Source of the DNA: Halorientalis sp.
GTDB lineage: Archaea > Halobacteriota > Halobacteria > Halobacteriales > Haloarculaceae
Direction: 5' to 3'
Assembly: GCF_028275115.1 (NCBI RefSeq)
Contig: NZ_JAQCNH010000093.1
Span: 1-55,402, forward strand
Length of the DNA stretch: 55,402 bases
Positions 29,291-37,462 of the stretch are shown here, one piece after another. The translations under genes were made by a program, and so were the position numbers. Below the pieces are notes generated by a model. That model ran no database searches, had not been told where the DNA came from, and saw only the letters and a list, made by a program, of their open reading frames with translations. Every line of letters begins with the position of its first letter. Position 1 is the stretch's first letter.

Positions 29291-30549
29291 ACCTCCAGCC
29301 ATTCGTGGCTGTCCCACTCCAACCGCACGGGCCGTGCCATCGGCCTGACTTCCTTGCTCGTATGCCGCTTTAGGAACGTTTCTGAGGCTGTAAGGTCGGC
29401 GTGCCCCTCGAACCCACACGGACAGGTGAGCGTGTCCCGATGCCGTGTCGTTCGGTCTGTGCCGCCACACTGCGGGCACTCCTGACTGGTCCACGCTTCC
29501 GACCGGACTTCCACCGAGATGCCATATTCCTCGGCGGTACACGCCAGTCGCTCGGTGAATTGCTTGAACGCCCAGAAGTTGTGGGTCTTCGCGTTCACCC
29601 TGACCGACCAGTTCGTGTCCAGCACGTCGGTCAAGCCACCGATATACACCGTGTCCACCCCCTCGGCGTACAGTCGTTCGAGTAGGTCACGACACAGTGC
29701 CTCTTGTGCGTGGTCGCGGCGACGAGTGCGTTTCCGGTATAGCCGCCGGATACGCTCGCTACTGTACCTACCTTCTTCGAGTTTCGACTGCAGCCGGGCG
29801 ATTTCTCGCGTCGTCTCGCGGAACCGCTGAAACAACTCGCGGCCTTCGTACAGGTATTGCTCCCCGGTCGTGGTGGTACAGGCGACGAGATTGTTTGCAC
29901 CAATGTCCAGAGCGGCCTTTTCGTCGGCCAGTGGAGTATCCCGTGCATCGTCAGAAACAGTCACGGGTTGCGAAGCTCGGAAGGTGCTGTCAGTCTCGTC
30001 GTACCACAATTCCAACCGGCTCTGGTCCTCGTAGTCAGGCCAGTTCGGGTCGCCAACGATTTCGAACCGAAGACGGCTTTTCGGGCTGTTGTGCCTGTCA
30101 CGGAGTTCTTCTCCGACAACCATCTCAAGGCGGGAGCGGTCGCCCCACTCGACGGTGTAGGCGTCCTTTCGGACGACGCCTTTCAGAACACGTCCGTCGT
30201 CTTCGTTGCCACGGAAGCCCGGCGGTTCCGGGTGTTCCGTGACCGACGTGTTCGATTCGTCGTGATACGCCTCCTTGTTCTCGAAGAACCCGCGCCATGC
30301 TTCGCTGTTTGCTCGCCGGACAGTTTGAGCGGTGGACGCGCCGAGAACGCCTTTGTATTTGCCTTCGAGAGCGCCAGTATCAGCGTCCCACACATCTTCA
30401 CCCTCGAAGCCGTCCTCGTCGTTGTAGCGCATGAGGCGCTGGTAATTGATTTCGTTCCAGAGAGCGGCGGAAGCGTCCAACAGGTCGCGTAGCACCTGCT
30501 CATCGTCGTCGGTGAGCGGTCGCACGACAAACGTGTTGGCACGCTTCAC
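29206..30549 (-). CDS. tnpB: TnpB (RNA-guided nuclease family, OrfB of IS1341-type)
   Basis: 447 aa. N-terminal wedge and REC-like region (residues 1-200), then RuvC-like domain: D215 in [12 protein letters not shown], zinc finger C358/C361/C376/C378 (CPQCGG ... CPCGF) and D385 in [14 protein letters not shown]. The RuvC-II position, usually E-D-L (or G-D-L in many haloarchaeal relatives), reads IGGLTDVL at 303-310, leaving no acidic residue there. Family members are RNA-guided DNA nucleases or their inactive derivatives. Long C-terminal tail after residue 400. Nuclease activity is doubtful because of the RuvC-II change. Confidence 0.93.
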   Translation of the reverse strand: MKRANTFVVRPLTDDDEQVLRDLLDASAALWNEINYQRLMRYNDEDGFEGEDVWDADTGALEGKYKGVLGASTAQTVRRANSEAWRGFFENKEAYHDESNTSVTEHPEPPGFRGNEDDGRVLKGVVRKDAYTVEWGDRSRLEMVVGEELRDRHNSPKSRLRFEIVGDPNWPDYEDQSRLELWYDETDSTFRASQPVTVSDDARDTPLADEKAALDIGANNLVACTTTTGEQYLYEGRELFQRFRETTREIARLQSKLEEGRYSSERIRRLYRKRTRRRDHAQEALCRDLLERLYAEGVDTVYIGGLTDVLDTNWSVRVNAKTHNFWAFKQFTERLACTAEEYGISVEVRSEAWTSQECPQCGGTDRTTRHRDTLTCPCGFEGHADLTASETFLKRHTSKEVRPMARPVRLEWDSHEWLEVSHSHRPKQQRTDQSTVHRGGNVASGES

Positions 30550-30593
30550 GACGACAGATTGTTAGGCTGTTGTGAATAAAAGACTGTTGGACC

Positions 30594-30734
30594 ATGCGAC
30601 CAAACGTAGAAATAACTCACACGCTACAGGGACGTATCAAAGACTTCGCAGAGGAACACGACCTGACGCTATCAGAAGCCTATAAAGAGTTGTTAGAAGC
30701 CGGACTCGACACGTTTGAGACTCAAGACCAGTAG
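30594..30734 (+). CDS. Ribbon-helix-helix-like micro-protein divergent from tnpB
   Basis: 46 aa: MRPNVEITHTLQGRIKDFAE, then EHDLTLSEAYKELLEAGLDT. A short beta-strand (NVEIT) and two amphipathic helices give the length and pattern of CopG/Arc RHH DNA-binding proteins. The ATG is 44 bases from the tnpB start on the opposite strand, so it sits over a shared promoter region and could repress tnpB or itself. The codon use is less GC-rich than its neighbours, in line with a mobile element gene. Confidence 0.65.
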   Translation: MRPNVEITHTLQGRIKDFAEEHDLTLSEAYKELLEAGLDTFETQDQ

Positions 30735-31052
30735 TAACGCGGCGGCTTCTCATCAGAGCTTACGCGATTCACTCCCGCCCTGTTCGCTCCTCAGTTCCGA
30801 CTAAGCGTCGGAACGCTCGTCACTCACGGGAAGGGCGGGATTCTCTCGCTGTACCAAGATAGTTCACGGGGTCTGCCTTCTGTGGTCACGGGGACGGACC
30901 TCTCGTGTACGGCCGTTTCCTTCGGTCGCGGTCGTGGGTCGTGCCGGGACTCGAACCGTAACCAGACGTGCTGACCACGCTGTGTGTGACTGGCGGGGTT
31001 CGAATCTCGGGGCCGGTTCACTCGTCGCTCCCTGCGGTCGCTCATCGTCGCA
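30735..31052. other. Non-coding stretch with nested palindrome and tRNA-like fragments
   Basis: No gene supported. It contains a long-arm inverted repeat (TCCCGCCCT 30773-30781 with AGGGCGGGA 30832-30840) that encloses a perfect 8-bp hairpin (GTTCCGAC/GTCGGAAC, 30794-30814). It also holds T-arm-like pieces of tRNA sequence at 30937-30958 and, in opposite orientation, 30997-31005. Confidence 0.6.
30773..30840. repeat. Nested inverted repeat next to the tnpB element
   Basis: Outer arms TCCCGCCCT/AGGGCGGGA (9 bp) are separated by about 50 bases and enclose GTTCCGAC-TAAGC-GTCGGAAC (8-bp stem, 5-base loop). It is a likely transposon-end structure or transcript terminator; which one is not decided by sequence alone. 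Confidence 0.5.
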
Positions 31053-31125
31053 CGGGCGTGCCGGGATTCGAACCCGGGATCGAGAGGTTAGGAACCTCTC
31101 GCCCTGTCCGCTAGGCCACACGCCC
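31053..31125 (-). tRNA. tRNA-Arg (anticodon CCT)
   Basis: A 73-base cloverleaf on the minus strand: acceptor GGGCGTG/CACGCCC, D-arm GCCTAGCGGACAGGGC, anticodon arm AGAGG-TTCCTAA-CCTCT with anticodon CCT, T-arm CCGGG-TTCGAAT-CCCGG, discriminator G; CCA not encoded. It reads AGG codons. No intron. An imperfect copy of its 3' end lies about 115 bases downstream. Confidence 0.95.
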
Positions 31126-31205
31126 TACTTCGTCTTGTGCAGCGTCAGTGAAAAACGATTTTCTTCGCTCCAAATGGTTATGTTGGAGCCACTGCAGGAC
31201 CTAAT

Positions 31206-31682
31206 ATGGAGAAAGTCGCACTCGATGACGTCCGAGTCGAGAACAACCCGTTGGGCGTCCACTCGATCCGCAAACCCGTCTCCGACGCGCTAGGGACGAC
31301 CGACTTCGCGTTCAACTACTTCGAACTCCAACCGGGCGAGTCCTTCTCAGGGGGGATGCACCGCCACCACGACCAGGAAGAACTGTTCTACATTCTGGCG
31401 GGGACGGCGACGTTCGAGACACCGGACGACGTCGTGGACGTCCCCGCAGACGGCTGTATCCGGTTCGAGCCCGGTGAGTACCAGACCGGCGGGAACGAGA
31501 CCGACGACGTTGTCCGCGGGTTCGCGATCGGTGCACCCGACTCACGCCACGACTGGGACGGACTCGACGCACTGGTGTACTGCACCGAGTGCGAGAGCGA
31601 GACCGACCACGGGATGAGCCTCACCGACGACGGACAGTTCAGCTTCAGCTGCCGCGAATGCGGCAACGACCCGCAGACCTGA
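31206..31682 (+). CDS. Cupin-domain protein with C-terminal zinc ribbon
   Basis: 158 aa. Residues about 30-110 are a single cupin barrel: FNYFELQPGESFSGGMHRHH, DQEELFYILAGTATFE and a second motif around CIRFEPGEYQTGGNE. The metal-binding His-x-His-type motif is HRHHDQEE. Residues about 128-155 form a zinc ribbon (CTECESET ... SCRECGN). The substrate is unknown. Start ATG at 31206. Confidence 0.85.
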   Translation: MEKVALDDVRVENNPLGVHSIRKPVSDALGTTDFAFNYFELQPGESFSGGMHRHHDQEELFYILAGTATFETPDDVVDVPADGCIRFEPGEYQTGGNETDDVVRGFAIGAPDSRHDWDGLDALVYCTECESETDHGMSLTDDGQFSFSCRECGNDPQT

Positions 31683-31784
31683 CCGGCCACAGGCGTCTTC
31701 AGGAGGCAGGAACGGAACCCAGAAACCTCGCGGCCGGCGTCGGGACTGTGGGTGATTGCGGGCCGGAAAATTACGCGGGGCCGT

Positions 31785-32072
31785 TCAGTTACTCGTCGTC
31801 TCCGTACTGTCGCCTGTGGACTCGACGTTCGAGTCGACCTCGGAGCCGACCGAACCGCCGGCGTCATCCTCCACGTCGGGGCTCTGCATCTCTTCTAGTT
31901 CCTCTTCTATCTCTTCGCGGCCTTTCTGGAACTCGCCGATTGCCTGTCCGGACGAGCGTGCGAGTTCGGGAATCTTGTTCGCGCCGAACAGCAGGATTGC
32001 GATGAGCAGGATTACGAGCAGTTCCGGCCCACCGGGCATCCCCGGAACGACCAACGGAAACAAACCGGTCAT
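31785..32072 (-). CDS. tatA: Sec-independent translocase TatA/E family protein
   Basis: 95 aa. One N-terminal membrane helix (GGPELLVILLIAILLFGANK) followed by an amphipathic helix (IPELARSSGQAIGEFQKG) and an acidic tail with EEIEEELEEMQ, the TatA layout including the FGxxKxPE-type hinge (FGANKIPELA). It forms the pore-like part of the twin-arginine translocase, the main export path in haloarchaea; several proteins in this window carry Tat signals. TATA-like TTATAATAA on the minus strand (32097-32106) is 25-34 bases before the ATG. Confidence 0.93.
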   Translation of the reverse strand: MTGLFPLVVPGMPGGPELLVILLIAILLFGANKIPELARSSGQAIGEFQKGREEIEEELEEMQSPDVEDDAGGSVGSEVDSNVESTGDSTETTSN

Positions 32073-32096
32073 GTGTACCTCAGAGTAGCCGGAGGC

Positions 32097-32106
32097 TTAT
32101 TATAAT
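32097..32106 (-). promoter_or_regulatory. TATA box of tatA
   Basis: ATTATAATAA on the minus strand, 25-34 bases upstream of the ATG at 32072, as in leaderless haloarchaeal promoters. Confidence 0.6.
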
Positions 32107-32689
32107 CTTTTTGTTCGGACTAGCCCAGTTGATATCCCGGCCAGCACTGAGAGACGGTCGCCGTTGTCGACGATGAACCGCGTACTGGCGGCGGTCGAGT
32201 GTCGAAGCCGCGGCGGTCCGACGACGGGCGGTCCGCATGCGGTGTCGTCCGGATGGCACGTGCGGGGGTCGAAGTCCAGCCCGGAAGTCTCGGTGGCCCC
32301 CTCGTGCCGTCTCGAATCGGACGGACGCTCGCGATTCGCGATGGTCGCGAGGATACCGACTGCCGACGTTGCAGCCGGTGTCACGGCGGACTGTGCGGTA
32401 CAGCCATCCGAGGACGTTCGACTCGCTCGGAGCGACCTAACAACAGGCTGTGACGGCAGGTGGCAGCGGCGGGTCCACGAGTGCACCCAGACTCTGGATC
32501 GACTTCGAGGACGGACAGATGTGACGTCGAACGGGCCACGAGCGGCTACGACTACACCGAGTTCGGTTCCTTCGGGTCGGCGGGCAGGTCGAGCGGACGG
32601 GTTGGTCCGGCGAGCCTCGACCGTCGAGCAGGGCCGACCTATCGGCAAACGGCGGCGATGGCATAACAGTAATCCCACACCCGCTCGAA
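32107..32689. other. 583-base stretch without a supported gene
   Basis: All six frames were inspected. The open frames are Arg/Ser-rich, unlike real haloarchaeal proteins, and show no family motif. One short segment (CRRCSRCHGGLCG, near 32357-32396, plus strand) has a cysteine cluster but no context. The end of the gap, CATAACAGTAAT near 32661-32672, is the probable promoter of the peroxiredoxin gene. It could be a decayed gene. Confidence 0.5.
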
Positions 32690-33175
32690 ATGTCGGCTGT
32701 TATGCCAGACGAAGGAGATACGGCCCCGGATTTCACTGCACCGCTCGCGAACGGCGACATCGGAGAGTTCACGCTCTCGGAAAACCTCGACGACGCACCA
32801 CTGGTTCTCGCTTTCTTCCCCGGTGCGTTCACCGGCGTCTGCTCCCACGAGATGAGCGAGTTGCGCGACCGGATGGAGAACTTCGAGGAGGTCGGTGCGA
32901 CCGTCTACGGTATCAGCGTCGACTCTCCGTTCGCACTCAACGAGTTTCGCGACACGCTCGACCTCGACTTCGACCTCGTCAGCGACGCCGACAAGGACGT
33001 CATCGAACAGTACGATATCAGCATGGACTTCGCCGACCTGGGTGTCAACGACGTGGCCAAGCGGTCCGTATTCGTCGTGAACGGCGACGGTGACATCACC
33101 TACATGTGGGTCAGTGACGACCCCGGTGTCGAACCCGACTACGACGAAGTGGAGTCGGCGGCCGCCGACGCCTGA
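32690..33175 (+). CDS. Peroxiredoxin (AhpC/TSA-Bcp type)
   Basis: 161 aa; ATG at 32690, placed about 27 bases after a TATA-like ATAACA. An alternative ATG at 32702 is also in frame. Thioredoxin fold with APDFTAPLANGDIGEF, peroxidatic C50 in FFPGAFTGVCSHEMSELRDR, and an Arg near 125 (AKRSVFVVNGDGDITYMWV). It reduces hydrogen peroxide or organic peroxides using a thiol donor. I see no obvious resolving cysteine, so it is probably a 1-Cys type. Confidence 0.93.
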   Translation: MSAVMPDEGDTAPDFTAPLANGDIGEFTLSENLDDAPLVLAFFPGAFTGVCSHEMSELRDRMENFEEVGATVYGISVDSPFALNEFRDTLDLDFDLVSDADKDVIEQYDISMDFADLGVNDVAKRSVFVVNGDGDITYMWVSDDPGVEPDYDEVESAAADA

Positions 33176-33221
33176 TCGGTAGTTCCCCTCACCGTTTTTA
33201 CTCGCGTGTGAGTGTGTAAAC

Positions 33222-34047
33222 CTGAGTGACTTCACCGGTGACAGCGATAGCAGCCTCACCGGCGACGGCCGTGTCTACGACGTCGACGGCGACCACATCT
33301 TCCCCGACGAGCGACTGACAGAGGCCCTCGACTACGTTCGGACCGACGGCGAGATTGCGGCGTATCTCGAAACTCAGAACCTCAACCCCACCGCACGGAA
33401 GCGATACAACGACCACGGCGAGAAACACGTCGAGATCGTCCGCAATCGGTCGCTGTGTCTCTACGACGGGGTGAGGGCGTCGAATTCAACGGTGCGGCCC
33501 GGCAGGGCCTCCCCGAGGCCGACGAGTCCGTCATCGTCGCACTGGCCGTGCCCCGCCAGGACATCGGCCACGTTTTTCACCGCGACGATCACCCGTACTA
33601 CTCGATTCCGCTCGCCGCCGACCTGCTAGACCGTATTTTCCCCGACCTGGGGTACGACGTGGCCGAGACGGGTCGACTCAACGGCGAGGCTCTGCACGCG
33701 ATACTCCGCCACCACCTCGAGGAGGACCCGCTGACGCTGGAAGTCGGGGTTCTCCGCGTCACGGACACATTGGACGTGGAACAGGAGCGCTCACGTATCC
33801 CCTACGAACGCGGCGGCCGCGGCATCAACACCGTCTCCAGCCAGGCGGTCAAGGCAGTGTCGTTCTACTCCGGCGAGGACAACACCGTCCTCGTCGAGAT
33901 CGAAATAACCAACGCCGCCGGTGTTCACCAGGTCGACGACCTCCCGAAGGCCACGGTCGGAGGCTCCGGGCTGGGGAATCGACTCCGCATCGTCGCCCTC
34001 GATGCCAGGAGGACGACGACCGGATCGTCGAACGGCTTGAGCTGTAA
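33222..34047 (+). pseudogene. Frameshifted HD-domain phosphohydrolase gene
   Basis: The reading frame from 33222 gives an N-terminal part (FPDERLTEALDYVRTDGEIA, YLETQNLNPTARKRYNDHGE, KHVEIVRNRSLCLYD). A frameshift near 33470 leads to the central part (GVEFNGAARQGLPEADESVI, GHVFHRDDHPYYSIPLAADL, AILRHHLEEDPLTLEVG, GGRGINTVSSQA). A second shift near 34005 leads to the end (RIVERLEL, TAA at 34045). Together these cover a haloarchaeal HD-domain hydrolase. The usual ATG is CTG at 33222, placed 22-28 bases after a TTTTTA box. The central HD pair reads RQD instead of LHD. It is therefore inactive on several counts. Confidence 0.75.
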
Positions 34048-34054
34048 GCCCCCG

Positions 34055-34333
34055 TTACCGTAGCTTTCGGTAGAGCATCTTGAACTGCAACAGAACACCT
34101 TCGAGGACGTTCGACGGGTCGAACCCGCTGTCGGGGTTCGCTGCGGGTTCGAGGGAGTCGACGGTTTCGCGGTCGACCGTCTCGATTCGGCCGGTGGCGC
34201 GACGACTGCCAGTTTCCTCCGCCACCAGCAGGAGCGTCACCGCGGCGTCGGTGTGTCCGACGACCCGGTACACGCCGGGTGGAATCGGTGCGTCGGGGCC
34301 AGCGTGGTAGTGGTCGTACGGGGCGATTCCCAT
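34055..34333 (-). CDS. Haloarchaeal conserved hypothetical protein
   Basis: 92 aa from the ATG at 34333 (MGIAPYDHYHAGPDAPIPPG); the open frame extends upstream, but composition changes abruptly there. Beta-rich start (YRVVGHTDAAVTLLLVAEET) and a C-terminal helix (NVLEGVLLQFKMLYRKLR). No known motif. Lies 7 bases from the end of the HD pseudogene, convergent. Confidence 0.7.
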   Translation of the reverse strand: MGIAPYDHYHAGPDAPIPPGVYRVVGHTDAAVTLLLVAEETGSRRATGRIETVDRETVDSLEPAANPDSGFDPSNVLEGVLLQFKMLYRKLR

Positions 34334-34434
34334 GACCGACGGTGGTCGCGGCTGGAACATAAAACAGGGTGTGACCGTGGCGCACACGCGCGACGAGACG
34401 TAACCGCTTATGCTCGCGGGGGCCGAACACGACT

Positions 34435-35730
34435 GTGAGTGAAGACGCCGGCGGTGCACTGAGATTGGTTGGAAACGCCGAATTTCGGGCGCTCGCCAGC
34501 ACGGCTTTCGCTCGGAGTCAGGCGTACTCGACAATCGTCATCGCACTGGCGCTGTACGCCGACCGCTTCTCGACGTCGGGGTTCATCGAAGGCCTGTTCG
34601 GCGCCGTCTTTGCCCTGACACAGTTGCTCGTCGTCCTCCCGCTGGGCCGAGTCGTCGACACGAACAACGCCAAGCGCATTCTCCTGCTGGGGCTCGGAAT
34701 CAACGTCGTCACGTTCGTCGGTTTCATCCTGGTCTCGGCGGTCGAGCACGTCCTGCTCGTCCGGGTTCTCCAGGGACTCGGCGCGAGTATCCTCTGGATC
34801 ACCGGCACGGCCGTCGTCGGCGAGATCGGTCCCGAGGACGCCCGTGGGCGCTGGCTCGGCGCGTACAATCAGGTCGGTGCGTTCTCCAGTCTGGCGGGCG
34901 ACGTGCTCGGCGGCCTCCTGCTCACGCTCTATGGATTCACGCTCACGTACGCCCTCCTCAGCGGTGTGACGCTTCTGTCAGGGGTGCTCGTCTACCGCCA
35001 CCTCCGGAACGACCCTGGCGGGCAGGCCGACCCCGGCAACCAGGGGAGTGTCGAGACGTTCAGACTGTTGTTCGCTCAGACGACGGTTCGTGCGCTGGTG
35101 ATATTTAGACTCGGCCTCAGCTTCGGGAAGATGGCCGTGCTCATCTTCCTGCCGATCTACGCCCGGACCGAGTTCGGGATGTCGGCGTTGCTCGTCGGCG
35201 GCATCCTCGCGGGTGGGAAATTGACGAAGGCGATTACGCAGGGGTACGTCGGCGACCTCACCGACCGTCTCGGGCGAAAACACTGGTTCGTCTTCGTCGG
35301 GGCCACACTGTACGCGCTGGGTGCCGCGTTGATTCCACTGGCGGAGTTCGCCGTGGGCGTCGTTCCGGCCGTCTCGGTTCCCGTCCCGGCGACCGGCGCG
35401 GTTACGCTGCCGGCGGCGTTTTTTCCGCTCTTTCTCGCCTTCGGCGTGTGTGGCGTCGCGGACAGCATCCGTCTGCCCGCCAGTATGACGCTGTTCGTCG
35501 AGGCGGGCGAACAGTTCGACGCGGTCGCGGGAAGCATGTCGCTTCGCTCCATCGCCTGGAAGGTCGGACAGGTGGTCGGGCCGGTGACTGTGGGCACACT
35601 CTGGGACTACACCGACGTGTTCGTCGCCTTCTGGACCGCGAGCGGTCTCATCGCCGTGGCGACGCTTGCCTTCGGCGTCCTCTATCGGACCGACGCAGCC
35701 GGCAGTGACGAACCGGCGACTGCCGACTGA
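34435..35730 (+). CDS. MFS transporter
   Basis: 431 aa, GTG start at 34435 with a TATA-like GCTTATG about 27 bases upstream. Twelve hydrophobic segments, the MFS loop motif between helices 2 and 3 (PLGRVVDTNNAKR), and the repeated version in the second half (GDLTDRLGRKHWF). Helices 1-2 hold FSTSGFIEGLFGAVFALTQL. The substrate is unknown; drug or sugar efflux-type MFS are possible. Convergent with the E1-alpha gene with one base between the stops. Confidence 0.9.
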   Translation: MSEDAGGALRLVGNAEFRALASTAFARSQAYSTIVIALALYADRFSTSGFIEGLFGAVFALTQLLVVLPLGRVVDTNNAKRILLLGLGINVVTFVGFILVSAVEHVLLVRVLQGLGASILWITGTAVVGEIGPEDARGRWLGAYNQVGAFSSLAGDVLGGLLLTLYGFTLTYALLSGVTLLSGVLVYRHLRNDPGGQADPGNQGSVETFRLLFAQTTVRALVIFRLGLSFGKMAVLIFLPIYARTEFGMSALLVGGILAGGKLTKAITQGYVGDLTDRLGRKHWFVFVGATLYALGAALIPLAEFAVGVVPAVSVPVPATGAVTLPAAFFPLFLAFGVCGVADSIRLPASMTLFVEAGEQFDAVAGSMSLRSIAWKVGQVVGPVTVGTLWDYTDVFVAFWTASGLIAVATLAFGVLYRTDAAGSDEPATAD

Positions 35731-35731
35731 T

Positions 35732-36847
35732 TTACTCGTCTTCGAGCAGTGCGTCGTCTCCGTGGCGCTCCCGGAGCGATTGGAACGCCTCCCGTTGCTC
35801 GCGAATCCGTGGCGTGTCGGACTCGTAGCCGTTGGCGAACAGCTGCTCGGGGTCCGGTTCGAACTCCTCGGCGGCATCGATCAGGTCGGCGACCGTTTCC
35901 CGGGCCGACTCCCGAATCCCGTCGACTCGGTCGTCGTCGAGCAGGTCACGGTCGCGGAGGAACGTCTCCATCCGCGGGAGCGGGTCGCGCTTCTTCCACT
36001 TCTCGACCTCCTCGTCGTCGCGGTACACCGAGGGGTCGTCCGCGGTCGTGTGTGCGCCGAAGCGGTACATCACCGCCTCGATCAGCGTCGGGCGGCACTG
36101 GTCGTCGTCGGGGTCCCTGGCCTTCCGGACGGCCTGACGGGTCACTTCGTAGACAGCGAGAGGGTCCATTCCGTCGACCTGGATCCCGTCGATGCCGTAC
36201 GCGTCGGCCTTGCCGGCGATGGTCGGGCTCGCGGTCTGTCGCTCCCGGGGGTGGGAGATAGCGTACTGGTTGTTGTTGCAGAAGAAAATCGCCGGCACGT
36301 CGAAGACGCCGGCGAAGTTCAGCGCCTCGTGGAAATCACCCTCACTGGTCGCGCCGTCGCCGAAGTGACAGGCGACGACCCGGTCGTCGCCCTTGAGTTT
36401 GGCGGCCCAGGCCATCCCCGTGGCGTGAGGAAGGTGGCCGGCGATGGAGATGTTCAGCGGGAACACGTTTTTTTCGGCCAGCCACTCGTTGCCCCGCTCG
36501 TGGCCCATCCAGTACAGCAGGTACTCCGGTTCCAGTCCGCGCACGACCACGGCGCCGTGCTCGCGGTACTGAAAGGAGATCCAGTCTGCGTCGGCCAGGG
36601 CGTGGGTCGAGCCGACCTGTGCCCCTTCCTGGCCGGCCAGCGATGGATACGTGCCGAGTCGGCCTTGTCGCTGGAGACTGATCATCCGCTCGTCGAAGTG
36701 ACGGGCGAGCCGCAACTGACGGTACATCTCGACGAGTCGTTCGTCCGGAATCTCGGGCACCGTCGCGCCCTCCAGGACGTGGCCGTCCTCGTCGAGGACC
36801 TGTACGCGGTCGCTGGCTTCGTCGCCCAGGGTCCCCTTGTTCGTCAC
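35732..36847 (-). CDS. 2-oxoacid dehydrogenase (pyruvate or branched-chain) E1 component alpha subunit
   Basis: 371 aa from a GTG at 36847, chosen because it gives the usual length (about 370) and a TATA-like GTTATG lies about 25 bases upstream; the open frame extends 151 codons further without support. Thiamine-diphosphate enzyme motifs: GTYPSLAGQEGAQVG, HFGDGATSEGDFHEAL with the partner FFCNNNQYAIS (the GDG-Nn-NN motif), and the phosphorylation-loop region YRFGAHTTADDPSVYRDDEE. It decarboxylates a 2-oxoacid and passes the acyl group to E2. No E1-beta, E2 or E3 gene is adjacent, which is unusual. Confidence 0.92.
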   Translation of the reverse strand: MTNKGTLGDEASDRVQVLDEDGHVLEGATVPEIPDERLVEMYRQLRLARHFDERMISLQRQGRLGTYPSLAGQEGAQVGSTHALADADWISFQYREHGAVVVRGLEPEYLLYWMGHERGNEWLAEKNVFPLNISIAGHLPHATGMAWAAKLKGDDRVVACHFGDGATSEGDFHEALNFAGVFDVPAIFFCNNNQYAISHPRERQTASPTIAGKADAYGIDGIQVDGMDPLAVYEVTRQAVRKARDPDDDQCRPTLIEAVMYRFGAHTTADDPSVYRDDEEVEKWKKRDPLPRMETFLRDRDLLDDDRVDGIRESARETVADLIDAAEEFEPDPEQLFANGYESDTPRIREQREAFQSLRERHGDDALLEDE

Positions 36848-36947
36848 GATGTAAAATGTGGACGGAGAGCCGGGACATAACGCTGTCGCTCGGCGAGGTG
36901 ACCCCGTCCGACACAATGGTTTAGTACCGGCGGCCGTATCTTCAAAT

Positions 36948-37379
36948 ATGGGTAACACGCCCACCCAACAGCCATCCGAAGGTGACTCCTCGGACGCGGA
37001 CGAATCGGGTGCTGGCGCGTCGGTACGGAAGGCGGTGGTCGGGTTCGCTCGGTCTACTCTCGACAGTGTCCGTCGTCGAGTCTCGGTGTTCCCGTCGCTC
37101 AATCTCGCGTCGGCGTTTGCCGTGGACGAGTCGGACGTCCCGGAGTCCCGACGCCTCCGCTCTGCGGACAGCAACGAGGAGGGCCGTCCCGAGAACTGCG
37201 ACACAGAGACGACGTTTCCGAACCGCTCGCTCCCGCTCGTCCAGCCCGCTCGCGATACCGGGAGCACAAACGAGCCCGACCTGGAGGCCAGAAAGAACAA
37301 CGGCCAACTTTCGATCTACTATCCCGACCGGACAGACGCGCGGATCACGTCCGACACCTGGAAAGACGTGGAGCGATAA
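36948..37379 (+). CDS. Haloarchaeal hypothetical protein with conserved C-terminus
   Basis: 143 aa from the ATG at 36948 (MGNTPTQQPSEGDSSDADES), with TTTAGTA about 30 bases before it. N-terminal disordered Ser/Asp/Thr segment, a helical middle (VRKAVVGFARSTLDSVRRRV), and a distinct end NNGQLSIYYPDRTDARITSD followed by TWKDVER that looks like a conserved short motif. No function is known to me. Confidence 0.6.
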   Translation: MGNTPTQQPSEGDSSDADESGAGASVRKAVVGFARSTLDSVRRRVSVFPSLNLASAFAVDESDVPESRRLRSADSNEEGRPENCDTETTFPNRSLPLVQPARDTGSTNEPDLEARKNNGQLSIYYPDRTDARITSDTWKDVER

Positions 37380-37462
37380 TCGACAGCGTCCGGTAAGACG
37401 GTCACAGCACGGGCGGTGACATTCAAGTTCGCGGCGCTCCGGGGGGTAAACGGTGAGTACCC

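Larger units (their letters stand above)
29151..30734 (-). mobile_element. IS200/IS605-family (IS1341-type) tnpB-only element
   Basis: The unit comprises tnpB (29206-30549) and, at its 5' side, a divergent ribbon-helix-helix-like micro-gene (30594-30734). The right end shows the typical sequence of these haloarchaeal elements, with a hairpin (CCCCGT...ACGGGG, 29160-29179) followed by GAGGATGTCA on the minus strand, ending at about 29151. No tnpA transposase is present, so it cannot move alone. The left boundary is uncertain: a long palindrome at 30773-30840 may belong to it, which would extend the element to about 30850. Confidence 0.65.

Noticed and set aside
30937-31010. Second tRNA gene between the tnpB element and tRNA-Arg
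   Set aside because: T-arm-like pieces are present but no acceptor stem or full cloverleaf can be formed.
30824-31121. Two minus-strand frames over the tRNA-Arg region (e.g. RVRIPARP-like protein)
   Set aside because: They translate the tRNA and its flanks, a common artefact; no gene.
32164-33093. 309-residue plus-strand frame
   Set aside because: Runs into the peroxiredoxin gene in another frame and is Arg-rich from start to end, unlike halophile proteins.
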